Below, in pieces: positions 46,866 to 60,484 of a stretch of 64,000 bases of DNA. Numbering within the stretch: the first letter of the stretch is position 1; the number at the start of each line of letters is the position of its first letter. The notes below the pieces were generated by a model. The model was not told where the DNA came from. It ran no database searches and saw only the letters and a list, made by a program, of their open reading frames with translations. Source of the DNA: Cichorium intybus. Its lineage: Eukaryota; Streptophyta; Magnoliopsida; Asterales; Asteraceae. Both the position numbers and the translations under genes were made by a program. The stretch covers positions 20,005,063 to 20,069,062 of the forward strand of contig CM042014.1 in NCBI GenBank assembly GCA_023525715.1. The letters are read 5' to 3'.

Positions 46866-49800
46866 TGAGACACCCCATTTCTACTGTTTGCAAATACTAT
46901 GGTTTTTTTATATAAATTCATGATTACAAAAAATACGGTTTATCAAAAACCGTTAATTTAAATGCTTAAAACAGTGGGTGTACAAATTATATCAAACTAA
47001 CCATAGTAAGCAAGAAATGATTTAACCTTGAGTCCAATATAGGAGCTAACTTAAGCTCCACTCCAGCTAAACTTCATCCCATTGTTAGCAACTTATATTG
47101 ACCTGGAATACATGGCAAAACAAAGAATACGTAAGACAAAAATTGTCTCGTGAGTTACATGAGTTTTAGACTCACACTTTTAATTTCTTTTCCAACTTTT
47201 ATAAACCTTATAACATAAAACTTCTGTCAAAACTTTATAGTAATATCATACTATACTTTTTACTTTTCGAAATCATTTCATAACATACTTTACAAAAATA
47301 ACATCCTTCAAAGTTTTAAAATATTATCATACCATAGCTCTTTATTCCTTTCAAAATCATTTCATATCATCCTTTGCATAATTACCTTCTTTCAAAACTT
47401 TATAATAGAATCATAATACAACTCTTTACTTTTCAAAAATCATTACTTTTCAAAAATCATTCTATGACATACTTTACGAAAATAACATTGTTCTTACTTT
47501 CTTTGATTGGTTTTATAAGCTTGCTGGATTTTTATACTTAGGGCTTTAATCACTATAAGTGATACCCCAAGTCTCTATGGCTAGAAAGAACGGATCAATC
47601 CTCACCATAGAAGTGTTGAGGCGATCTACTTCGCGATGGGGCTTGTCCCCAGTAGACCCCTTACCTAACCCGGGTAGGTTGGAACATAGTTCCCTTACTA
47701 ACGCTGCTTGCTACAATTACCAGTCATACAAAATACTTGCTACTTGCTTAAACATTTCTCATATACATAACTTGTGGCTAGGTGCCAAACTTCATCATTT
47801 TATATCCTTATGGCTAGATGCCAAATATAGCTTTCATCATATAATAATCATATGTTTAAAAACATATCTTTCTAACATACTAAGCTTTATGCCAACACAT
47901 ACTTTCCACATCTTATGGCTATATGCCATTCATACTTAAAAATAAATACAGTTTGTAACCAAAACATACTTCTTAAACTTCTTGTGGCTACATGCTATTC
48001 ATATTTGAAAACATGTATCACGTGTAATCAAAATATACTTTCACATAATTGGTTCATAGACCAACATACTATCATTTAACTTGACTTGTAGTTCAAAACA
48101 TAACTTCAAACATAGCATTATACTTTCATAAACAAGTTGATAATAATACTCTTGCATATAATGTCACATAAAGAGATTTTATAAGAAATCTTAAATATAC
48201 TTACTTGCCATGTACCCCAGAATGGGTAAAAATACTGCATGTACTCACCTCATGTATTGCTAGACGATTGACTACACGTTCCTTGTATTTATACTCTTTT
48301 GATCCATTAGTCACTTGGCATGGACCTATATTTAACATGTTATACATTAACATTAATGCTAACTGACTCTATAATTCATTAGAGTCCTTATAATACTATC
48401 TTGGGTCATAACCCTTATATATCTTTTAAATGACCAACTTTAGTTAAACCGTATTTTATACGTATTTTACTACAGTACCCTCGGAGGGTCGTATTTCGAT
48501 TCCGACAATTTTTCATGAAGTTTCACAACATATTAGACCTATGTTTAAAATTTGAGGTCAAACGGACAAGTATAAGACCAAAACTCAAAATTGGAATTCA
48601 CTTGGCAGAAGGCAGGAGAGTTTTGGTCATTTTTTCTCCAGCCGTAGGATCGCGACCCGATCCTCTAGGAGATCGCGACCCGATCTTCCGCAGATCAGTC
48701 TGTTTTGTCCGATTTCTATGCTATAATTCCCCATTTTCCTATATTAAGTCCTTAATACATGACTTAATCATTAGGGATTGTTCTAAGGCCAAAACCATTC
48801 ATTTATCTCATGTTTTTAACCATTTAAAATCATAGATTTTGATTATTTTTCCAAACATTCCCGTTTTTGCATTTTTGATCCAAAAACCGAATTTTTTTCC
48901 GAAATTAATCACTTCTACTGCTTTGTTTTAACAATTACCACATATAGGACTTATCAAAACTCCTTAGAATTAATTTGATCATGTAAAATTGATTTCCAAG
49001 GCTTTTGAACAAAATTCAAATTTTTCAACAATAGCAACATACTTTGATGATTTTAAGATATGTTCTTAATACTTGGCTTAATTGGTTTAGGGTCATATCT
49101 AGGCCCTAAATACCAACTTATACTTGTTTTTAAACATCTTTTTCACAAATTTCATCCTCTTTGCTTAAAATCATTCCCGAAAACCCAATTTAACACCAAA
49201 AACCATTTTGATCAATTTTTAAAGATGGAACCGATTTCTCACTTCATTTATAACATATATGACTTAATAAAACCATAGAAACTAATTTCAGTTCCAAAAA
49301 CCCATTTTTAGGGTTCTTGAGCTCAAACCCATTTCCATGGAATTAACCAAAATTTATGGTTGAAAATTCGTTCCTTTTGTTGATTTAAGTTAGATGGAAC
49401 GTATGATTTCATCTTAGCAACTTTATACTAAATTTCAGTTTGTAGATTACCCACAGAACTTGAAGAGCTAAACTTAGGGTTGGTGATTTTCTTACCTTAG
49501 AAGCTTGAAATTACAAATTCCAAGTTAAACCATTGATTTCTTGCTTCACTCCTTGCTCTTCTCCGCGAATGCGTATTCCCGTTTCTTCCAGAGAATTCCC
49601 AGGGCTCTCTTCTGATTTTTATGTCCATTTATGAGATATTTTCTCATATTTATATTTTCCATACTTTGCCTTAATGACATTTCAGCCCCTGGACTTTCAT
49701 TCTTTGGACTTTTGGCACCAACATTAAGTTTGACCACATAAAGCTATAATTTCTTACATTTTTAGTCCAAACTAGAATTATACTTTTATAATAATTTTTT

Positions 49801-49946
49801 TATATGGTCAAATGACCAAATTACCCTTCTTAAGGTAAAATGACTAATTTACCCTTACAACATACTTTCTCATAAAATATACATAACACTTTAAAATATA
49901 CACACCTTGTTTTACATATTTATATTATTAAATTTGGGTCGTGACA
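46866..49946 (-). mobile_element. Solo LTR, large-LTR family, copy 3 (3,081 bp)
   Basis: On the minus strand it starts TGTCACGACCC and ends GGGGTGTCTCA. Perfect 5-bp duplications tacct flank it (46861-46865 and 49947-49951). It is related along most of its length to copy 2 at 43248-46074 in inverse orientation, separated by 791 bp. It contains TCGCGA mini-repeats at 48648-48700. No internal element sequence is present. Confidence 0.94.
48648..48700 (-). repeat. TCGCGA-type mini-repeats in solo LTR copy 3
   Basis: Two units of (a)gatcgcgacccgatc in about 50 bp; the core here reads ATCGCGA. The place in the LTR matches the repeats in copies 1 and 2. Confidence 0.7.
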
Positions 49947-49951
49947 TACCT

Positions 49952-52292
<2,341 letters not shown>

Positions 52293-53979
52293 CTAGCCAC
52301 GTCTTTTCAAGTCACCATTCTCCTTGGTCAAGTCATCAATTTGGGACTGAAGAATGTTGATCATAGCCTGTGCACGCATCACTTCAATCTTCAAAGTCTC
52401 TCTTTCCATTGAAACATTAAGGATCTCCGTTTCCAAGTTAGTTATAAACTTTAAGTAGCCAGGTGGCACCAATTTCTCCAGGGTGGCGGCTCCAAACGAC
52501 CGTTGACTGGCAGGCGGTTGACTTTCTTTGGCTTCAAGAGACTCAAGTAATGGGAACTCCATTAGTGCAGATGATAGTGGTGAGGTTCTTGGATCTTGAC
52601 TCATGGTCGAGTCTTCTGAACCGTTTCCATTGCTGCCATTGGTGTTTTCATCACTCTGTTTTAATTTTTTGTTGTGGAAGAGAGAGAAGGTTTCTAACTC
52701 GGGCCCACCGTTCAGAACCGAGTCTTCAGACCTTTCCCTCTTACAGACAAATGGGATCATGTCGCCAGCAGTTTCCTGTAAATATACATACATACATACA
52801 TATAGATAAATAGATACATATACTTATAATTACAAATTTAGACAGAAGAAATAATATTAATACCTGTACAATGTCATTTCCTCGAGCCGGAGTCTCAACA
52901 CCAGGGGTCAAAGTCAAATCATCCTCCGTCTCTCCACCAGGAACAAAGAGTTTTGCATCATCGTCCCATTCTTCCTCAATAAAGGGTGCATAACGGTCAC
53001 CATTGGGAGGCCCTAAACCACTCTTCTGAAAAATTCTACATAGCACAAATGCATCCTTTTCCCACAAAACAACGATACATATTTCTTTTTCAGTTCAGTT
53101 TATCTAACTATGAAGAAACGGAAAAATCATTGATGGTTCGAAGTTCTAACCTGTGTTACTCCGGCTCTAGTTAATTCTTGATCTACGAGTCTATATTCAT
53201 GCATCACCCAATTAGTTCGCTGCCCATCTGGGGCACGGCCGCTATGGAAGACCAATGTTTTCTTCATCCCTATCGTTTCAGATTTATGGCGGACAGCTCG
53301 GTCTTTTCCGGTTGCTTTCCAGTACCCTTTGCCGGTAGCTCGATTCAAACGAGAACCGTTGCCGTACTTTCTGTCTACGGGACTGAAGAAGTACCATTCG
53401 AGGTCTCTGGTCTTTAGGGATGAGTAATCTAAAAATTCATAAATAAAAAATGTTGGGTAAGAAACCCTAATGCAATTAGGGGTAATTTGAGTAAGAAGAA
53501 GGTAATTACATGATTGTCCCTAATTGCAATTTCGTCTTTAGTGTAGATGTTCTTAGGTTTCAATTATTTTCCAGATATGTTGTTTCCTCACACATTTACC
53601 AACCATATCATCAGTTAGCAATTGGGAAAAAAATTATCATATAAGTGAATTTCAAGAGAAAAACGTCGAAGAACAATCATGAAAGTGATGAATCAGAAAT
53701 GAAAACGCTATAAGAAGCAAAATAAATTTTAATCTAACTACCGGCAAGTTCCCATGGCTCGAATTTGTAGACGTCGATTTCTGATACAGCTTCGAATCGA
53801 AACGGCTTCCCACAAGCCTTACGCCTCAAATAATACCGCACAAGTTCCTCATCGGTTGGGTGAAACCGAAATCCAGGTGCAAGAGACGTCGGCGGCGGCG
53901 ATGATGGCGCTGCCGCCGGTAAAGCTGGTGGCGCCGCCGGCTGTCCCGATGGTGCCACGGTTATCATTTCATGACTCAT
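52293..53979 (-). CDS. NAC transcription factor (ANAC050/052-like)
   Basis: Four exons on the minus strand (53979-53742, 53428-53151, 53055-52864, 52775-52293) join to 396 residues. An Ala/Pro-rich N-terminus precedes the NAC domain (about residues 33-185): APGFRFHPTDEELVRYYLRRK, FEPWELA, LEWYFFSPVDRKYGNGSR, GYWKATGKDR, GMKKTLVFHSGRAPDGQRT, NWVMHEYRL, FVLCRIFQKSG. After a variable Ser/Asn-rich stretch, the C-terminus is a leucine-rich coiled coil (about 335-394, LEKLVPPGYLKFI ... INILQSQIDDLTKENGDL). No transmembrane helix is present, unlike the neighbouring NAC gene. In Arabidopsis NAC050/052 bind the histone demethylase JMJ14 through the C-terminus and repress flowering genes. That role here is inference from resemblance. 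Exons 2 and 3 have exactly the same lengths (278 and 192 nt) as in the neighbour, so the two arose by tandem duplication. Confidence 0.93.
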
Positions 53980-54676
53980 TTCTCTATTTTTCGCTCTGGA
54001 CAGAAATTAAACTTGTGGGTATCAGTCTTTCCGAATTAAAAAGCAGAAAGATTCATAAAAGGCTTATGAATAAGACATTAGAATTAGGATTGTAGGTAAA
54101 GCAAGTGAGCAACAAGAACAGAACACATGATGAGAGAGAAAGAAGAGACATGTATTGCCCGTGGGTTAAGAAACAACCATTGATGAATGGATGCTTGCTT
54201 GACACGGAAATCGAAAAACACAAAGAGAGAGAGGGAGGTAATATTCGTATACAGACACATCTTTGCATCTGCTTCCTTTGTGGGCTTTGATGGATAATTT
54301 TATTACCAGAACTAATATTCTTAAATTCAGTTCATTATTAATTAGGGACTTGTACAATGTGCAATGAAACATGTAAAATGACCTTTTATTTTAGATCTTC
54401 GACTTCGGGAAAATAGGTTGACGATGTTGTAGATATTTTATATAACCATAAGAAAAAGACAATATTTATTCTATATTATTTCAAAAGCTTTTAATTTTAA
54501 TTTTTGTTCTTATTGAAAACTTTAAAAGTATTCTCGTTTAGAATAGCTCTTCCAAGATGACTCATAATTTGATGAAGACATTGAGACGTCCTTATTGCAT
54601 TCCTAAGATAGTAAGGTGTCGTATACGCCTCCTGAAATAAGTGTAGAGAGATTTGAACTTTGATCCTCCCTAATAA
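53980..54676. other. Upstream region of the NAC050/052-like gene
   Basis: 5' leader and presumed promoter of the minus-strand NAC gene up to about 54290 (pyrimidine-rich on the coding strand, e.g. ctctctctttgtgttt). AT-rich DNA follows. No certain core promoter element. Confidence 0.4.
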
Positions 54677-55581
54677 GGTGGAGAGTAGAACCCACGCGTT
54701 ACGTCAACTTTTCTCTATCCTTTCATTTCTATATTTCTCCATCTTTCACAAATTTTTCACTCATAGAACCAATACCCACTGAACCCACGATGCCACGTCA
54801 GATTTTCGATTATTAAATTCATTTATTAATTTAATAAATGATTTTTAATATTTAATTTAATATTATAAATAATAATAATATGCAATTAATAAAGTCAAAG
54901 GACATTTAATTAAAAAAAACACACCATTAAAAAATTTTAAAAACAACCTATATACGGGAAATTAAATCCTAAATACGAGAAATTTAATCCTAAATACTAG
55001 AAGCTAAAAAAAAACATAGGTGTTTTTTTCATAACATCTCACGCTTCTGTGTGCTTGAACTCTCTGTTATGTGTCACCAGATACGGTTGTAGGGCTTGTT
55101 CCACGACCTCTTCGTCGGTTGTCCTGTTTGCTCGGTTGAAAGATTTGTTGACGTAAATTTGGTTAAATTGTACCATTTTTAACTTCATATCTTTCAATTT
55201 TGCGTTAAGCTGATGGTGACTCCGATAATGAATCGCGCCTAGAATTCTGTGGAACTCTTCCTCCACACGAGTCCAGAATGATCGGAAGGATGTCGTATCC
55301 ATTTCTTCGGTGACGGTGACCCAGGCTCTTGTCAAAGCCACCTCTTCTGGTTTAAACCAAGAACGAATCATCCTTTGTACGTTGGCTGCCATTTTTTAAG
55401 AAATCTAAAATAAAATATTTAGAAATAAAGGTTGAGAGAATAGAGTGAAAGGTTGAGAGAAATGTATGATTTTGTTAATGGGTAAATGTAGGTATTTATA
55501 GGAGTGGGTAAAATGTTAAATTTTTAGTATTAAATTTTTTTTTTTACATATTGTGAAAGATGGGGAGGTTTCACCATCTCC
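54677..55581 (-). mobile_element. Candidate truncated PIF/Harbinger element carrying only ORF1
   Basis: An ORF1-type Myb/SANT frame lies inside. Possible ends are GGTGGAGAGTAGAACC at 54677 and, in reverse complement, GGAGATGGTGAAACC at 55581. They are flanked by TAA on both sides (54674-54676 and 55582-55584). The terminal similarity is weak and the flanking TAA could be chance. No transposase frame is present. Confidence 0.35.
55039..55392 (-). pseudogene. Harbinger ORF1-like Myb/SANT protein, truncated
   Basis: 117 residues from ATG at 55392. The N-terminal SWFKPEEVALTRAWV and SFRSFWTRVEEEFHRI, then HHQLNAKLKDMKLKMVQFN, match the Myb/SANT-like DNA-binding domain of plant PIF/Harbinger ORF1 proteins, often annotated as glutathione-S-transferase-T3-like. 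The frame stops after FKHTEA, where relatives continue for about 100-200 residues with a conserved W. The C-terminal half is absent, so it is a remnant. It lies 29 kb from the transposase-only Harbinger element. Confidence 0.6.
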
Positions 55582-55799
55582 TAAATGAGCTCAAATGAGC
55601 CGAACCCGCTAAACCCGATTGAGAGGGGTCAGCGGTACCGCACCCATTTTAGTCGAGCCCGCATCGAAACCGAAGATTACTCCGTCGAGCCTAAAAAGTT
55701 TGTAATAATATTTTTGTTAGAATGTATGTTTTTCGTCATAAAAGTTATTTTTTTAATCATGGTAAAGAAATCCTTAAAAACTTGTACAATTAATCTTTA

Positions 55800-56468
55800 A
55801 CTTAAATTGGGTGAATTTTGCCCATGTTATAGCATGTTATACCGGTTTTATTTTCTTTTCGGTTCTTTCCGGATTTTGCTTATGTACACGTGTTCTGCCA
55901 GGAGGCCTCTTTTTTTGGTCTTCGCCGTTTCATTTTCTTTTGTTAGTAGTTCATTTTCTTCCCATATCTGTCTGGTGAATTTCCGTCGGTGGTGATTTGT
56001 TCCATTGGCGCTGCTTCTTCTTCTTCTTTGCATGTGGGTGGTTTCGTTTTTTATTTCATCTGCGCTGCGCTGCGCTGTGTGAAGGTTAGTTGCTGTGGGT
56101 TTTTTCGTCTTCTGTTCTTGCCAGTTGTATCGAGTGCTTTCCATTTATGCGATCCTTAGTTTTTTAAAGGTTTCTACGTTTTTGGGTTTTCATTGTCTTT
56201 TGGGTTGTTCTGTTTGATGTGCTTCCGCCATACTTTTTTCTTTTATTGGTTAGCGGTTTCTTTTCCTGGTTTTGGATTTTCTCCTTCTTCTGTATTGATT
56301 TGGGATGAGCTGACTTATGGTTGTCTTTTTTGGTGGTTTCAGGATTTCTTTTGGCTCTTACTTCTCAGTTCCTTCCATTGAGCAGAAAAAGATCAGCCTC
56401 ACGCTTCAAGCCATCTTTGCTCAGCATCTTCTGTCGATTGTCAGCATCCACCTCAAAACCTCCAACAG
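55800..56468 (+). other. T-rich, intron- or leader-like DNA before the cpRNP fragment
   Basis: The block has genic character (T-rich, cttcttcttc tracts, a good acceptor ttggtggtttcag at 56340). It may be the 5' leader of the captured chloroplast-RNP gene. No protein recognised. Confidence 0.3.
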
Positions 56469-57911
56469 ATGGCGGCGACCCGTTTATCGCGAATACCGGG
56501 GAGCTACTCCGGCGACGTTGGTAACGAGGGAGATGAATTCTCAGCCGTTAGGGTATCGACTCTTTCACTCGGCCATGCCGGCAAATAATCTTGAGGTATC
56601 TCAGCAAGCAAGGTGTTTGATTTTGATTGTCATCCACGGGAAGAGTTGCACAAATATTCGGAGAAGGTGGCGATGTTGTCTATGTGGAGGTAATGTTAGC
56701 AATGTTGGAAATCATGGTTCATGTAATTAGTTTCAAAAACATGAGTTTGCAACGGAAGCATAAAATCATGAACACAAATTCCATTTTCAAGAGGATCATG
56801 CTACATGCATGTAGAGATAAGATGAAGAACAAACATAGTTTAAGTTCAAGATCATAACCTTTGTTCTTGGGTTTGGTTTGGATGATTTTGATAGCTAGGA
56901 ATCAAATTAGAATCCCTCTATAGTTGATCCACCACAAGCTTGAACACACTTGAATGCTAGTTCCACAACTTGCAAAATATGACTCCTTTTCTTATGAAAC
57001 CAAAAACCAATTTTTGCTAAGAGCTTAAGGAGAGTTTTAGGCTGATTTTTTTGAAGCAAGAATGATGTACACATGCACTCAAAATCGTCCACATTATATC
57101 CCACCAAAGGCAAAAGAAAAGCACATGCAACTAGCTTAAAAGAAATATCCATTTGATTTCTATAATCAAAAGCTAGAAGACACAAGGCATCTTCCTTTTC
57201 TTTTAAGTTCTTAATGCATTCTTTTCCTTCCAATATGGCTAGTTATATGATGACTAATGAAGTGCTAGTGGGTTGTTATTATTTATAAAACTTAGATAAT
57301 TATAAGTTTATAAATAATACATCTTCTCATTTCTTTAATGGGATAACATTTAACCCATAATCAAATATATAAATAAACCATCTAAATATATACAATCTTA
57401 ATTGTATAATTATATATATATATATATAACAATATATATATTTTATTTAATTTACTAATTAAATTAAATAAAAGGCTTACTTATAAATTAATTAAATCGT
57501 TTAACAATTTAAACAATTTAATTGTTACTTAATTAATTCATCACATATGAATTACTAATCAACCTTTAATTTTGTAGTTATTATTATTTACCTCAAATAA
57601 TAATAACCTACAAGATTAAATTGCAAGTTTAGTATCATTTGATGTTAAATCAAATTTAACGTTCTAAATGATCAATTGGTGTCAAACTTGTTGTTGGTGT
57701 GACCCTATAGGATCATATATTATTAGTAATATCATTTTATGATCATCCTTGGGCATATAGAACTAACAAGCAATTCATACTTGTGTAACTGTTTGAATTT
57801 TTGTATAATTTTAGGGATTTTGTGTTTTTTCATAACCCTAATTTTCTTGGATCAGATTGTTTACGATAGGGTAACAGACAGAAGCAGGGGATTTGCATTT
57901 ATCCACCGTTG
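56469..57911 (+). pseudogene. Chloroplast RNA-binding protein (cp29/31/33-type) gene fragment
   Basis: Two RRM pieces flank an intron. Exon A ends at 56688 with STGRVAQIFGEGGDVVYVE and a GT donor. Exon B (57856-57911) reads IVYDRVTDRSRGFAFI, with the RNP1 octamer-like RGFAFI. Joined they form the middle of one RRM as in chloroplast ribonucleoproteins, with the usual intron position before the IYDR motif. An upstream ATG (56469, MAATRLSRIPGSYSGDVG) ends at a stop and is not in frame with the RRM piece. The rest of the RRM and the second RRM are missing, so this is a fragment. The intron contains a solo LTR (56703-57768). Confidence 0.6.
56703..57768. mobile_element. Solo LTR (1,066 bp), copia-like ends
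   Basis: Starts TGTTGGAAATC and ends GAACTAACA, flanked by perfect 5-bp duplications agcaa (56698-56702 and 57769-57773). No internal domain is present. A 108-codon frame on the minus strand (57233-56907) is not recognised. Orientation is uncertain: a TATAAATA on the minus strand near 57285 would suit minus. It inserted into the intron of the cpRNP fragment. Confidence 0.85.
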
Positions 57912-57954
57912 GATTTGCTTTTTATCAAAACATCCTGCCTACGCCACAACACAC

Positions 57955-59366
57955 GAGATGATTGCTCTCTTTCTACGGCTATAGTTATCGTCCCTCTCTC
58001 AAAACCCTAACAGTCGAAATTCTCTACCGTATCGCTCTCACTGCCAGATTTTTAAATCTCAAGGTACGCTATAATTCTGCGTTTTTCCGTACACATGTCA
58101 TTACCGGCGCATATGCATGTATGTATTCATCCGTAAGTATAGATGTGCTTAGCTTTAATGGTGAAAATCTCTATTTGTCAATCAATTTTGTTCATTTGTA
58201 AGATCGTGTAACTTCGATTTTCGCAGTTCTTTGTGTAATTTAGTATTTTGATTTTATAATTTAGGTTATTGCAGAATGTTTTGGGGTGCTCTCCGTATTT
58301 ATTGAATTATTATATTTCTCTGATTTGATTGTTCTAAATTCTCGAAGTTTTCATGCCATCAGGAACATTGCGGCTCTTTATCATTCTGACTTTGTTTTGA
58401 TTTCTAATTTTACGGTTTTCGTGCCACCAGGAACTATGAGTCGCTCTAGCAGAACGCTATATGTTGGTAATCTTCCTGGGGATATTCGTGAGCGAGAAGT
58501 AGAAGATTTTTTTTACAAGGTAATTAGTAATGCTCAAAATTTGGTTCCAACATGAAGTCGCCTTTCAAGCCCTTGGTTTCAAATTGAGTTCTACATGTAC
58601 CAACATATTGTTTCTTTCTTTTTATTTGGTTGCAGTATGGTCTGATAGCCCATATTGATTTGAAAATTCCACCAAGGCCTCCAGGCTATGCATTTGTTGA
58701 GGTGAGCTTCATTTTTGTTTCAGCTTCAGCTTTCTTCTTCATCATTCTTTTCCCCATATAAGTTGATGTTCTTTCTTTAGTTTGAAGAGTCTTATGATGT
58801 TGAAGATGCTATTCGTTGTCGCGATGGCTATGATTTTGACAGGCACATATTGACAGGCACATATTACGAGTTGGTCATACATTTAACGTCATATATGTTT
58901 TAACAGGTGGAACTCGCCCATGGTGGCCGTGGTAACTCATCTTCTACAGATTGTTACAGCAGTCGCGTCAGTGGTCGTGGTGGTGGTGGTCGCAGTGGCG
59001 GAGTTTCTAGACGATCTGATTACAGAGGTCTGTATTTTATTTCTTCATGTTGCATGGTGCTAATCAATAATTATGAATAGCTAATTCTCAAAATATGCTT
59101 TTTTTCTGATTGATACAGTTATGGTTACCGGGTTACCCTCTTCTGCATCATGGCAAGATCTTAAGGATCATATGCGCTGGGCTGGAGATGTTTGTTTCTC
59201 CCAAGTTTTCAGGGAGGGTGGTGATAAGGATTTTATCAGAATGCACATTTAATAAAAAAATATAGATTTTTTTCACTTTACTAATGTGTTCGTGATGATA
59301 TGTTATTATTTTGCAGGTACCACAGGGATTGTGGACTACACAAACTATGACGACATGAAATATGCT
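57955..59366 (+). pseudogene. SR34/SF2-type splicing factor gene copy, frameshifted and truncated
   Basis: A leader exon (about 57955-58063, GT donor) is followed by coding exons 58436-58519, 58636-58701, 58781-58869, 58907-59027, 59119-59220 and 59317-59366. RRM1 is clear (TLYVGNLPGDIREREVEDFF, IDLKIPPRPPGYAFVEFEES), then a Gly/Arg hinge, SGRGGGGRSGGVSRRSDYR, then the start of RRM2 (VTGLPSSASWQDLKDHMR, GIVDYTNYDDMKYA). Exon 3 contains a 14-bp tandem duplication (tgacaggcacatat twice, 58836-58863) that shifts the frame. The copy stops after KYA, and the remainder of RRM2 and the whole RS domain are missing. It cannot encode a working SR protein. It lies in the mosaic of same-strand gene fragments. 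Confidence 0.85.
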
Positions 59367-60484
59367 GTAAACATTTATCTATTTTGCCTCTTATATATTA
59401 ATTTTGAAGTTTTGGAGTCGAATTATATAGATAAATAAAATGGTCTGGAAGCGTGACCACCTTGAAAGTTTAACAAGTTTTCGGGTGATTTGATTTTGTG
59501 CAGGAACTTGAGTTGAAAAGTTCATAACACATAAAGTGTCGTTTTCTGAGATCAATAAGGCGTTTGATTTGATACTTAAAGGTCAAACCCAAGATCCAAA
59601 TTGAACCCATGCGAAGCACGGTTAATTTGCGTAATATTGGGCATATCCTGTAACTTTTTTTCGCCTACTGTTTTTTTTTTCCGCCTAACGCGGGTTTTTT
59701 CCTCTATGTTCGGATAATGGGTTTTTTATTTTGGTCTTCAGCGTTCTTCCATTCCAGAACCATCTTCACCCCCACCGCTTCCCCCTTCCACCTCCATCTC
59801 CGACCACCACCTCCAAATACTCCGTCGCCGCCTTCCTACCAACAGGAAAATTGGTAACGGCTTGCTCGGCTTCAACCACCGTTCATTAACCTCCACTCCG
59901 CCTCTGTGCCGGCAGTCCGGCAACCTTCAACCGTTCTATGTTCCTCATCTCTCAGTAAGTTTCTCAAAATCCATCTTGAATTCCTCTCTGAAGCTACTCC
60001 TTCGAAGGTCAGTCAATCCAAAACAAAGATTGTCGTTTTTCATCCACAACTGATAGTAGTCAGAAGTTCAATCCACGGGTAAGAACTTCTTCCTGGCCTG
60101 CTGATTTCTCTAATTTGGTTTCTATTTAGTCGTTACAGTGCTCCGATTGCATCTATCACCACTAGGGTTTTTCAAATGGGTCACGAGAAATCACAAGTCG
60201 GTCGTTTCTTTCCCCTACCGGAAACGCTTAATCAGGTAAAAACGACCCCTCTTTCTCTTTTTTCCCCTTAAACAACCGTTGTATTTGCCCCAATCAATCG
60301 TCAGTGACAGTTTACTTTTGAAAAATACTAACCATCGTCGGATTAAATTGCTCCAAGAAGGCTGAAAATCGAAAACACGTCGGGGTTTTGGTTCGCCAGT
60401 GCTAGGAACTTCTTCAATACAGTTTGGAGGGGCAATATGGTAAACTTTTTGACATAATTATTAAAAGGTACCAATGCAATGCAG
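59367..60484 (+). other. Junction region with unassigned exon-like pieces
   Basis: Contains a CC-rich block (59740-59950) and a 63-codon frame to 60053, MLGFNHRSLTSTPPLCRQSG, that resembles an organelle transit peptide. It also has a short exon-like piece ending at a donor near 60236 (MGHEKSQVGRFFPLPETLNQ). A degenerate Helitron-type hairpin, ccatgcgaagcacgg, occurs at 59608-59622 without a CTRR end. Source genes not recognised. Confidence 0.35.

Noticed and set aside
56907..57233. 108-codon open frame on the minus strand
   Set aside because: Lies inside a solo LTR and matches nothing recognisable.
59389..59420. tcttatatattaattttgaag as the Helitron 5' end
   Set aside because: Resembles some Helitron starts, but the preceding base is C, not A, and it would leave the SR34 and cpRNP fragments outside; not supported.
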